Program-made: the position numbers and the translations under genes | Part shown: piece after piece, positions 5,813 to 12,562 of the stretch | Layout of the letters: every line of letters starts with the position of its first letter | Numbering within the stretch: position 1 is the first letter of the stretch | Notes under the pieces: model-generated | Told to the model about the DNA's origin: nothing | The model's input: only the letters and a program-made list of their open reading frames with translations | Database searches by the model: none | NCBI GenBank assembly: GCA_022563135.1 | Contig: JADFNZ010000035.1 | Coordinates: 1 to 12,993, forward strand | DNA length: 12,993 nt | Origin: Chloroflexota bacterium | GTDB taxonomy: Bacteria > Chloroflexota > Dehalococcoidia > DSTF01 > RBG-16-68-14 | Direction of reading: 5' to 3'

Positions 5813-5845
5813 GGGGCCAGCCGAGGTGAGGCACGGCCCCTTTTC
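5813..5845 (+). terminator. Terminator-like hairpin in the MetE-like operon leader
   Basis: GGGGCC (5813-5818) pairs with GGCCCC (5835-5840). Inside it, GCC (5820-5822) pairs with GGC (5830-5832). TTTTC follows at once. The hairpin lies between the predicted promoter and the first gene, and no plus-strand gene directly upstream needs terminating, so conditional termination (attenuation) is plausible. I found no clear antiterminator partner. Confidence 0.5.
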
Positions 5846-5874
5846 TATGCACGTTCCAACCAGGAAGGCAGCCC

Positions 5875-6849
5875 ATGATCGCCACCGTCGTCGGTAGCTA
5901 CCCGAAGATCCCCAACCGGCCGCGGCCCGCGCGGCTGCGGCAGGCTATCTCCCGCTTCGACCGCGACGAAATCTCCGAGCAGGAGCTGGACGGCGTCGCG
6001 GACGCGGTCACGGAGGAGGTGCTGGCGGAACAGGCCGACGCCGGCCTCGACCTGGTGACGGACGGCCAGATCCGCTGGGAGGACGAGCAGACCTATCTCG
6101 CGCGAAAGCTCAGCGGCATCAGCATCAACGGCCTGATCCGCTGGTTCGATACGAACATGTACTATCGCCAGCCGGTCGTCGAAGGCGCCATCGGCTGGCT
6201 GGAGCCAATCACGGTGCGCGACTACACGTTCGCGGTGAAGCACAGCGCGAAGCCGGTGAAGCCCGTGCTCACCGGCCCCTACACGCTGGCCCGGCTCTCC
6301 GTCGATCAGCACTACGGCTCGGTCGAAGCGCTCGCGGCCGCCTTCGCTGAGGCGCTGAACGAGGAGGCGAAGGCGCTGCAGGAAGCCGGGGCCACCTATA
6401 TTCAGTTCAACGAGCCGGCGATCCTGCAGCACAAAGACGACTTCCCATCCTTCGCCTCGGTCAGCCGGCGCCTGACCGAGGGCCTGGCAGTCGAGACGGC
6501 GGTCTACCTCTACTTCGGCGACGCCGGCGGCATCTACCCGCAGCTACTCGACCTGCCGTTCGATCTGATCGGGCTCGACTTCGTCATGGGAGACGCGAAC
6601 GAGAAGATCATCAAGCAGGCCCCATTCACGAAGAAGATCGGCCTCGGCATCGTCGACGCGCGGAACACGAGGCTGGAGTCGCCGGAGCAGATCGTGCAGC
6701 GCATCCATACGCTCGCCGGCGACCTCTCGCCGGACGACATCCACGTCAGCCCGAGCGCGGGGCTCGAGTTCCTGCCCCGCGAGGTCGCGCAGGAGAAGCT
6801 GCGCCTGCTCTCCGAAGGAGTGCGGCAAGCGGAAGGAGTGGCCGTATGA
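5875..6849 (+). CDS. MetE-core-like protein without zinc ligands
   Basis: A 324-aa single TIM barrel of the cobalamin-independent methionine synthase catalytic family. Fold landmarks are kept: VVGSYPK (5-11), YYRQPVV (96-102), VKPVLTGPYTLARLS (128-142) and GLGIVDARNT (256-265). Aligned by eye with the next gene and E. coli MetE, the zinc ligands His, Cys, Glu, Cys are Tyr211, Tyr213, Asp235 and Ala295. The homocysteine-site Glu is Gln65, the catalytic Asp is Asn179 (QFNEPA), and the His of VDxHS is Arg263. It is therefore unlikely to be a normal zinc methionine synthase. It could be a structural partner like the N-terminal barrel of full-length MetE, or a methyltransferase with another chemistry. 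SD AGGAAGG lies at 5862-5868. It overlaps the next gene by ATGA, so equal synthesis is expected. Confidence 0.85.
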   Translation: MIATVVGSYPKIPNRPRPARLRQAISRFDRDEISEQELDGVADAVTEEVLAEQADAGLDLVTDGQIRWEDEQTYLARKLSGISINGLIRWFDTNMYYRQPVVEGAIGWLEPITVRDYTFAVKHSAKPVKPVLTGPYTLARLSVDQHYGSVEALAAAFAEALNEEAKALQEAGATYIQFNEPAILQHKDDFPSFASVSRRLTEGLAVETAVYLYFGDAGGIYPQLLDLPFDLIGLDFVMGDANEKIIKQAPFTKKIGLGIVDARNTRLESPEQIVQRIHTLAGDLSPDDIHVSPSAGLEFLPREVAQEKLRLLSEGVRQAEGVAV

Positions 6850-7826
6850 GCAAGGGACTTCTCACCACCACGGTTGGCAGCTTCCCCAAGCCCGACTACC
6901 TGCAACGGGCGCGCAACAAGCACAGCGCCGGCAAGCTCTCGCTCGAGGAGCTGCAGGAGCTGGAGCAGAAGGCGACTCGCGAGGTGATCGCGCTGCAGGA
7001 GGAGGTAGGCCTCGACATCCTGGTCGACGGCGAGATGGCGCGCGGCGACATGGTGGCCTTCTTCGCCGAGCACTTCCAGGGGATGGAGATCGGCGGCCTC
7101 GTCCGTTCCTACGGCAACCGCTACTATCGCAAGCCGATCGTGAAGAGCGACGTGCGCTGGCCCGGCCCGATCACGGTCGAGATGTGGCGCTTCGCGCAGA
7201 GCCTCACGCAGAAGCCGGTGAAGGGCATGCTCACCGGGCCCTACACGATGGTCGAGTGGTCGTTCCTGGAAGGCTACGACACGCAGCGCGAGGCCGTGCT
7301 CGCGATGGCGCAGGCCGTCCACCAGGAGGCGGTCGAGCTCGACCGCGCCGGCGCGCCGTTCATCCAGATCGACGAGCCGGCGCTCTCCACGCGCCTGGAG
7401 GACATCGAGCTGGCGATCGAGGCGATGGGCATCGTGACCGACGGGCTGAAGGCGAAGACGGCGACCCACATCTGCTACGGCGATTTCGTCGCCGCCTACC
7501 CGCGCTTCCTCGATATGCCCGTGCAGCAGTTCGACCTGGAGATGGCGAACAGCGCCCAGGACCTCGTGGCGCTCTTCAAGGAGAATGGCTTCCCTGAGAG
7601 CAAGGAGATCGCCTGGGGCGTCGTCGACGTGCACAGCCACGTGATCGAGACGGTCGAACAGGTGAAGGCGGAGATCAAGCGCGGGCTGGAGGTGCTGCCA
7701 CCGGAGCGCCTCGTCATCGACCCAGACTGCGGCCTCAAGACGCGCACCTGGGACGAGGCGGCGGACAAGCTGCGCGTCATCCAGCAGAGCGTCCTCGAAG
7801 TACGCGCCGAGCTGGGCATCGAGTAA
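6846..7826 (+). CDS. Core methionine synthase (MetE C-terminal domain only)
   Basis: A 326-aa protein matching only the catalytic half of MetE, which methylates homocysteine to methionine. TTTVGSFPK (7-15), Glu63 (VDGEMARGDMV), IQIDEPAL with Asp176, and GVVDVHS with His263 are kept. So are all four zinc ligands: His208 and Cys210 (THICYGDF), Glu232 (LEMAN) and Cys295 (DPDCGLKTR). The N-terminal barrel that binds polyglutamyl methyl-folate in full-length MetE is absent. Such core MetE proteins in Chloroflexota (Dehalococcoides) are reported to take the methyl group from a corrinoid protein, and archaeal versions are similar. An AAGGAG lies about 8 nt before the ATG, which overlaps the stop of the zinc-less paralogue. 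The methyl donor is not shown by sequence; the zinc methyltransferase call is sure. Confidence 0.92.
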   Translation: MSKGLLTTTVGSFPKPDYLQRARNKHSAGKLSLEELQELEQKATREVIALQEEVGLDILVDGEMARGDMVAFFAEHFQGMEIGGLVRSYGNRYYRKPIVKSDVRWPGPITVEMWRFAQSLTQKPVKGMLTGPYTMVEWSFLEGYDTQREAVLAMAQAVHQEAVELDRAGAPFIQIDEPALSTRLEDIELAIEAMGIVTDGLKAKTATHICYGDFVAAYPRFLDMPVQQFDLEMANSAQDLVALFKENGFPESKEIAWGVVDVHSHVIETVEQVKAEIKRGLEVLPPERLVIDPDCGLKTRTWDEAADKLRVIQQSVLEVRAELGIE

Positions 7827-7840
7827 CAGAGAGGCGCTTC

Positions 7841-8569
7841 ATGCGGGTGGCGGGCGTCGACGGCTGCAAGGGCGGCTGGCTCGTCGTCATCGCGGATGCG
7901 AGCGGCCCGCTGCGAATCGTCGATACCTCCATCGCGCCAACCTTCCTATCGCTCATCGATCGCACGCGGCAGTGCGTCGCCGTCGGGGTGGACATTCCCA
8001 TTGGGCTGTCTGAAGGGCCAGAACGGAGAGCTGATATTGCAGCTCGACAATTACTGGGGTTTCCTAGGCGAACCAGCGTCTTTCGTGCTCCGTGCCAGCC
8101 AGTTCTCCACGAAACTTCCGACGAAACCGACTACTCAGAAGTCTGCACGGTTTCGCGCAAGTATTGCCTCAGAAGGGACGGAAAGCCTGCTGCGATAAGC
8201 AAGCAGGCCTGGCGCATCATGCCGAAGGTTCGCGAGGCCAACGAATCTATGACGCCGGACCTGCAGGACAGGATCGTCGAGGTGCATCCGGAGGTCTGCT
8301 TCTGGAAGCTCAACGGCGAGCGGCCGATGGAATACAAAAAGAGCGCGAATGAGGGCGCGGCGGAGCGACTCGCGCTGCTCTTAGAAGCATTCGAGTCAGG
8401 CATCATAACAGTCGCGCCGCGGCCACGGAAGGTAGCCAGCCTCGACGATCTGTACGACGCCTGCGCGGCGGCGTGGACCGCCGCTCGCGTGGCCTACGGC
8501 ACAGCGGAGCGCTTGCCAACCGACCCACCGCACGATAGCCGCGGCCTGCGCATGGAGATCGTCTACTAG
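7841..8569 (+). CDS. DUF429 family protein, predicted RNase H-like nuclease
   Basis: A 242-aa protein matching DUF429, predicted to have an RNase H-like fold. It opens with VAGVDGCKGGW (Asp7). VGVDIPIGL with a second Asp, ISKQAWRIMPKVRE, VEVHPEVCFWKLNG, and the ending LDDLYDACAAAWTAARVA with RGLRMEIVY are family signatures, and acidic residues in them fit a metal-dependent active site. The function in cells is not established for the family. It starts 14 nt after the core MetE gene, so it is probably the last gene of that operon. The middle (about 8000-8200) falls to 52-58% GC in hand-counted lines, against over 70% at both ends. It also holds an unusual, Cys- and Thr-rich segment. This could be a recombined or fast-evolving part. 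Length is ordinary for the family. Confidence 0.85.
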   Translation: MRVAGVDGCKGGWLVVIADASGPLRIVDTSIAPTFLSLIDRTRQCVAVGVDIPIGLSEGPERRADIAARQLLGFPRRTSVFRAPCQPVLHETSDETDYSEVCTVSRKYCLRRDGKPAAISKQAWRIMPKVREANESMTPDLQDRIVEVHPEVCFWKLNGERPMEYKKSANEGAAERLALLLEAFESGIITVAPRPRKVASLDDLYDACAAAWTAARVAYGTAERLPTDPPHDSRGLRMEIVY

Positions 8570-8711
8570 CGCCCGTTATGCTAAGCTGCCTCCTGAGCGC
8601 TCGCTAAGCAACCCCTGGCTCAGCGACGGCAGTTCGACCGGGCGCACCACGCGACGCCCTCTGCCCTGCTGAGCCGTTCGATGCAGCGTGCGACGCCAGT
8701 TGCGAACACAC

Positions 8712-10154
8712 ATGACGCAGAACGAACATCCGCTGGAGTTCCTCTTCCATCCACGCAGCATCGCGGTCGTCGGCGCGTCCACGGCGCAGGGGCCGGGCGG
8801 CGGCTTCGTCACCGCGCTGAAGGAGATGGAGTACGCCGGCGATCTCTACCCCGTGAACCCGAAGGCGGACGAGATCCAGGGGCTGAAGTGCTACCACGCC
8901 CTGCTCGACGTGCCCACGGCGGTCGACTACGTGATCTCAAGCGTGCCCACGCGGGTTGTGCCCCAGCTCATCGAGGACTGTGCCGAGAAGGGCGTGCGAG
9001 CGATCCATTTCTTTACGGCCGGCTTCAGCGAGACCGGTGATAAAGAGCTCGCCGATCTCGAATCGCAGACCCTGCAGCGGGCCGGCGAGCTGGGCATCCG
9101 CGTCATCGGCCCGAACTGCATGGGGCTCTACAGCCCGGCCGCCGGCCTCTCGTTCATGCCCGGCATGCCGAAAGACGCCGGGCCCGTGGCCATGGTCACG
9201 CAGAGCGGCGCCAACGCAGGCGACTTCTGCCGCACCGGCGGCGCACGCGGCCTACGCTACAGCAAGGTGATCAGCTACGGCAACGCCGCCGGCCTGGACG
9301 AGAGCGACTTCCTGGAGTACGTGGCGCAGGACCCCGCGACCGAAGTGATCGCCGCGTACATCGAGGGCGTGAAGGACGGGGCGCGATTCCTGAAGGCGCT
9401 CCGCACGGCCGCGTCACGCAAGCCTGTGGTCGTCCTCAAGGGGGGCAGGACGGAGGCCGGCAGCCGCGCCACGGTATCGCACACGGGCAGCCTCGCCGGG
9501 CAGCTCCAGGTTTTCGACGCGGCTTGCCGCCAGGCGGGCGCCCTGCGCGTCGACGACATGGACGATCTGATCGATACCGCCGTCGCCTTTCGATTCGTGC
9601 GGGGGTTGGCCGGCCCGCGCCTGGGCCTCGTGGGCGTCGGAGGCGGCCACAGCGTGCTCGCGGCCGACGCCGTCGCCGCGGCCGGAATGGAGGCGCCGCC
9701 GCTGCCGGAAGAGACGCAGCAGGCGCTCGCCGAGTTCACACCGGTCGCCGGCACGAGCGTGCGCAACCCGGTCGACACGAACGTTGGCTTCGGCCCGGAG
9801 GGGCCGCGGCTGATGCGCGAGACGCTGCGGCTCGTCGCGGAGGCGTCGAACATCGACGGCATCGTCTATCAGGCCGCAGTCGGCTGGGGCCCGCCGCGCG
9901 GCCGCGACGGCGACGGAGGCCCCGACCCGGTGGAGCACGCAAAGCAGCTCGCGGCGTCGACGGCTGAGGCGATGGAGAGCTTCGGCAAGCCCGTCGTGCT
10001 CGTTGTGCGCCCGGCCCTCAGCGCGGACACGATGGATGCGGTCGTGGCGTTCCAGGAAGTGGCGGCCGCCCGCGGGCTGGCCACCTTCCCCACGGTCGAC
10101 CGGGCCGCCCGCGCCCTGCGGCGGCTGCTCGACTGGCAGGCGGATCGGGAGTAG
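8712..10154 (+). CDS. Acyl-CoA synthetase (NDP-forming) alpha-like protein
   Basis: A 480-aa protein from ATG 8712. It starts with a CoA-binding Rossmann domain (PRSIAVVGAS, 14-23; about residues 10-130) followed by two succinyl-CoA-synthetase-like domains (VIGPNCMGL, GPVAMVTQSG). SHTGSLAG holds the phosphohistidine, His257 by my count, the same number as reported for the archaeal enzyme. These enzymes turn acyl-CoA plus NDP and phosphate into acid, CoA and NTP. The ATP-grasp (beta) part is not fused and is not the next gene, so a partner must be elsewhere, or the protein acts differently. A GTG at 8688 is an alternative start; neither has a clear SD. The amber stop is 13 nt before the PNPOx-like reading frame. 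Domain calls are sure; substrate is unknown. Confidence 0.88.
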   Translation: MTQNEHPLEFLFHPRSIAVVGASTAQGPGGGFVTALKEMEYAGDLYPVNPKADEIQGLKCYHALLDVPTAVDYVISSVPTRVVPQLIEDCAEKGVRAIHFFTAGFSETGDKELADLESQTLQRAGELGIRVIGPNCMGLYSPAAGLSFMPGMPKDAGPVAMVTQSGANAGDFCRTGGARGLRYSKVISYGNAAGLDESDFLEYVAQDPATEVIAAYIEGVKDGARFLKALRTAASRKPVVVLKGGRTEAGSRATVSHTGSLAGQLQVFDAACRQAGALRVDDMDDLIDTAVAFRFVRGLAGPRLGLVGVGGGHSVLAADAVAAAGMEAPPLPEETQQALAEFTPVAGTSVRNPVDTNVGFGPEGPRLMRETLRLVAEASNIDGIVYQAAVGWGPPRGRDGDGGPDPVEHAKQLAASTAEAMESFGKPVVLVVRPALSADTMDAVVAFQEVAAARGLATFPTVDRAARALRRLLDWQADRE

Positions 10155-10167
10155 GCGACGGCGTTCC

Positions 10168-10596
10168 ATGCCGGCGAGGCTCACGAAGGAAGAGGCGCAC
10201 GAGTTTCTCGACAGCCGGCCGGGCTGGCTGATCCTGACCACAATCGGCCGCGACGGCTATCCCCACTCGATCCCGATCGGCTACTTCCGCCTGGGCGACG
10301 AGATCTACGTTGGCGGCCGCGACGGAACGCAGCGCGCCAAGAATATCGAACGCAATCCGAAGGTGAGCGCGCTGGTTGAGAGTGGCGGCACGATGCAGGA
10401 GATCAAGGGCCTGATGATCTAGGGCGACGCAAGCCTTGTCACCGATCCGGACGAGGTGCTGCGCCTCATGCGCGTAGCAGCCACGCGGCGCGGGACGCCG
10501 GAGCAGCAGCTCCCCACCGAGGTTCGGCCTGGCGTCGCCTACATCCGCATTCTGCCACACCGCTACATCTCGTGGGACTACTCACGCGAGGGCTAA
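10168..10596 (+). pseudogene. PNPOx-like flavin/F420-binding protein, broken by in-frame TAG
   Basis: ATG 10168 begins a split-barrel pyridoxamine-phosphate-oxidase-like protein: GWLILTTIGRDGYPHSIPIGY is the family's first strands, and QRAKNIERNPKVSALVESGG follows. At codon 85 (10420-10422) a TAG interrupts the frame inside the conserved strand EIKGLMI. After it, the same frame runs on without fault: GDASLVTDPDEVLRLM and then GVAYIRILPHRYISWDY, to a TAA at 10594-10596. The whole would be about 142 residues, normal for the family. A CAG (Gln) to TAG change is the simplest cause. The truncated 84-aa product would lack the last strands and probably not fold. Because TAG is a common true stop here, general amber readthrough is unlikely. 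A sequencing error cannot be excluded. Members bind FMN or F420 and reduce varied substrates. The SD is weak. Confidence 0.78.
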
Positions 10597-10730
10597 GCGC
10601 CCGCCGCTAATAGAGGTTGCGCAGCCTGATCGCGACGAGCTTGGGGTCGACCAGGTACGAGCTGAGACTCTTCACGCCGGCCCGATTCGGTTGCGAAGCG
10701 CCGCTGGATCGAGCGCGCGTAGGGCCATCG

Positions 10731-12476
10731 CTACCGCCTGCGGAACTGGCGCGCCAGCGTATCCGCGCTGAGGTGGATCATCGTCGGGCGGCCGTGCGGG
10801 CAGGTGCGCGGCTGCTCCGTCGACTCGAGCTGTGTGATCAGCTCGCGCTGCTCCTCCTCGCTCATCGTGTGGCCCGCCCGCACCGCCGCGTGGCAGGCGA
10901 GCGAGGCCGCGACGCGATGCGCCGGTTCCTCCGTCGGGCCGTCCTCGCGGGCGAGCAGATCGAGCAGCTCGCCAACGGCTCGCGACACATCCCGCCCCGC
11001 GAGCGAAGGCGGCACCGCGCGCACGAGATGCGCGCCCTCGCCGAACTCCTCGACGGAGAGCCCGGCGGCGGCGAGCTCCCCGGCGAACGTTTCTAGCAAG
11101 GAGCGCTGGCTCGCGCTCAGCTCCAACGTCGCCGGTTGGAGCAGCGGCTGCACCTCTCCCACGCCCTCCCGCTGGGCGGCGAGGAAGCGCTCGTAGAGCA
11201 CCCGCTCGTGGGCGGCGTGCTGATCGACGAGGTAGAGGCCATCGGGCCCCTCAGCGACGACGTAGGTGTTGCTCACCTGGCCGACCGCGCGCAGCACCGG
11301 AAGCTGGGCGATCAGTTCCGGCTGAGGGTCCGAGGGTTGGGGGTCGTGGGTCGTGGTCGTGGGTCGCGGGTGCGGATGGACGAGCGTCGCGTTGAGCGCC
11401 GGCGCTGCTATCGTTCCGGGCGCGAGCGTGTCCGCGGCGCCCTGACCGTCGAAGATCGAGCCTCCGGCATCGAGGTCCGGCACCGGCGACCGAGCGGAGA
11501 TCGTACGCCGAACCGTGCGCTGGACGGCGGCGAAGACGGCGCGCTCGTCGCGGAAGCGCACCTCCGCCTTCGTCGGGTGGACGTTCACGTCGATCTGGTC
11601 CGGCGGAAGGCGCACCCCGACGATCGCGACGGGGAAACGCCCGACCGGCAGCATCCCCTGGTACGCCTCCACAACTGCGAAGGTGAGCGACCGGTTGCGG
11701 ATACAGCGGCGGTTGACGAAGAGCGAGATGTAGCTCCGGTTCGCGCGCGAGACGGCGGGCGAACCGGCGAGGCCAAGCACTTCGATCTCACCGTATGGCT
11801 CGCTGTCCAACGGCAGCAGCTCTGCCGCTAGCTCCACGCCGTAGGCCGCCGCCGCGGCGTCGCGCAGATCGCCGTTGCCCGGCGTCTGCAGCACGGTGCG
11901 GCCGTCCGCGCGCAGGGTGAAGCGCACGTCCGGATAGGCGAGCGCACACTGGGTCACGACCGTGGCGATCTGGCCGCCCTCCGCCGACGACGAGCGCAGA
12001 AACTTGAGGCGGGCAGGCTGGCGGCGGAAGAGGCCCTGCACCGTCACCTGCGTGCCGGGCGGCGCGCCGGCGCTACCCTGCCGCTGGACTTCGCCGTCCT
12101 TAAGGATGATGCGCCCCGCCACGAGCGCGCCGGCCGGACGCGAGATGAGCTCGACGTCCGCCGCGGCGGCGATGCTCGGCAGCGCCTCGCCTCGAAAGCC
12201 CAGCGTCGCAATCCGCCACAGCTCCTCCTCGCTCTGGAGCTTGCTCGTGGCGTGCCGTTCGAAGGCGAGGCGAAGCTCATCGGGCGGGAGTCCTTCGCCG
12301 TCGTCCGTGACGCGGAGGAATGCGATGCCCCCCTGGCGTGTCTCGACGGCGATCTGGCGCGCGCCGGCGTCCAGCGCGTTCTCGATCAGCTCCTTGGCGA
12401 CGGAAGCGGGCCGCTCGATGACCTCGCCGGCGGCGATGCGGGCGGCCTCATGAGGGGTGAGCACCCGGATGGGCAA
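10731..12476 (-). CDS. mutL: DNA mismatch repair protein MutL
   Basis: MutL couples mismatch recognition by MutS to strand incision. From TTG 12476 it has 581 aa. The N-terminal GHKL ATPase shows IAAGEVIERPASV, ELIENALDAGA, DDGEGL and TLGFRGEALPSI, followed by NVHPTKAEVRF. A Pro/Thr/His-rich linker follows, then the C-terminal dimerisation domain. That domain has the endonuclease motifs DQHAAHERVLYE (Asp418 by my count), ACHAAVRAG and CPHGRP, so this is the nicking type used by bacteria without MutH. I chose TTG 12476: it gives the usual MPIRVL start, has GGAGG 8-9 nt before it, and lies downstream of the promoter. The longest frame, from GTG 12506, would begin upstream of the -10. No mutS is in the window. 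Confidence 0.95.
   Translation of the reverse strand: MPIRVLTPHEAARIAAGEVIERPASVAKELIENALDAGARQIAVETRQGGIAFLRVTDDGEGLPPDELRLAFERHATSKLQSEEELWRIATLGFRGEALPSIAAAADVELISRPAGALVAGRIILKDGEVQRQGSAGAPPGTQVTVQGLFRRQPARLKFLRSSSAEGGQIATVVTQCALAYPDVRFTLRADGRTVLQTPGNGDLRDAAAAAYGVELAAELLPLDSEPYGEIEVLGLAGSPAVSRANRSYISLFVNRRCIRNRSLTFAVVEAYQGMLPVGRFPVAIVGVRLPPDQIDVNVHPTKAEVRFRDERAVFAAVQRTVRRTISARSPVPDLDAGGSIFDGQGAADTLAPGTIAAPALNATLVHPHPRPTTTTHDPQPSDPQPELIAQLPVLRAVGQVSNTYVVAEGPDGLYLVDQHAAHERVLYERFLAAQREGVGEVQPLLQPATLELSASQRSLLETFAGELAAAGLSVEEFGEGAHLVRAVPPSLAGRDVSRAVGELLDLLAREDGPTEEPAHRVAASLACHAAVRAGHTMSEEEQRELITQLESTEQPRTCPHGRPTMIHLSADTLARQFRRR
11326..11370 (+). repeat. G-rich tandem-like tract in the mutL linker
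   Basis: Six runs of three or more G occur within 45 nt: 11326-11328, 11334-11336, 11339-11343, 11348-11350, 11361-11363 and 11368-11370. The first four have loops of 5, 2 and 4 nt, which meets the usual G-quadruplex pattern. The tract includes degenerate GGTCGTG units. It encodes, on the other strand, the disordered HPRPTTTTHDPQPSDPQPE part of MutL. The G-rich strand is the mutL template strand. Confidence 0.6.
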
Positions 12477-12496
12477 AGGGGACAACCTCCGCGCGT

Positions 12497-12525
12497 ATTG
12501 TAGCACCGAGCCCCGGCTGCGTCAG
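12497..12525 (-). promoter_or_regulatory. mutL promoter
   Basis: On the minus strand, CTGACG (12525-12520) and TACAAT (12502-12497) are separated by 17 nt. The transcript would start near 12490-12492, so the SD GGAGG (12490-12486) sits at its very 5' end and the TTG start is about 15 nt in. Confidence 0.6.
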
Positions 12526-12537
12526 CGGCCGGGGCTC
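12508..12537 (-). terminator. Strong hairpin between the thiolase gene and mutL
   Basis: GAGCCCCGGC (12508-12517) and GCCGGGGCTC (12528-12537) pair over 10 bp with a 10-nt loop, about 25 nt after the thiolase stop. No T-run follows on the minus strand, so termination would be atypical. The mutL -35 lies in the loop region of the same sequence. Confidence 0.5.
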
Positions 12538-12562
12538 GTCGTTCGTCGTTCCTGTTCGAGCG

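Noticed and set aside
5661..5885. N-terminal extension of the SDR protein
   Set aside because: It would cross the divergent promoter and the MetE-like start, is Arg-rich and lacks family similarity; ATG 5660 has a good SD.
8586..8632. Two-tier hairpin between the DUF429 and acyl-CoA synthetase genes (CTGCC/GGCAG and TGAGC/GCTCA)
   Set aside because: Short arms, a large loop and no T-run; likely chance in GC-rich DNA.
9275..9862. Long minus-strand open frames inside the acyl-CoA synthetase gene, and similar ones opposite larE, MetE-like and mutL genes
   Set aside because: They are mirror frames of real genes in high-GC DNA, rich in Arg, Ala and Ser, with no recognisable domain.
10420..10422. 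Pyrrolysine or other amber recoding in the PNPOx-like gene
   Set aside because: TAG is the main genuine stop here, no recoding element was seen, and the position fits a Gln codon mutated in one base.
12539..12552. Tandem GTCGTTC repeat after the thiolase gene
   Set aside because: Only two 7-bp copies; too short to mean anything alone.
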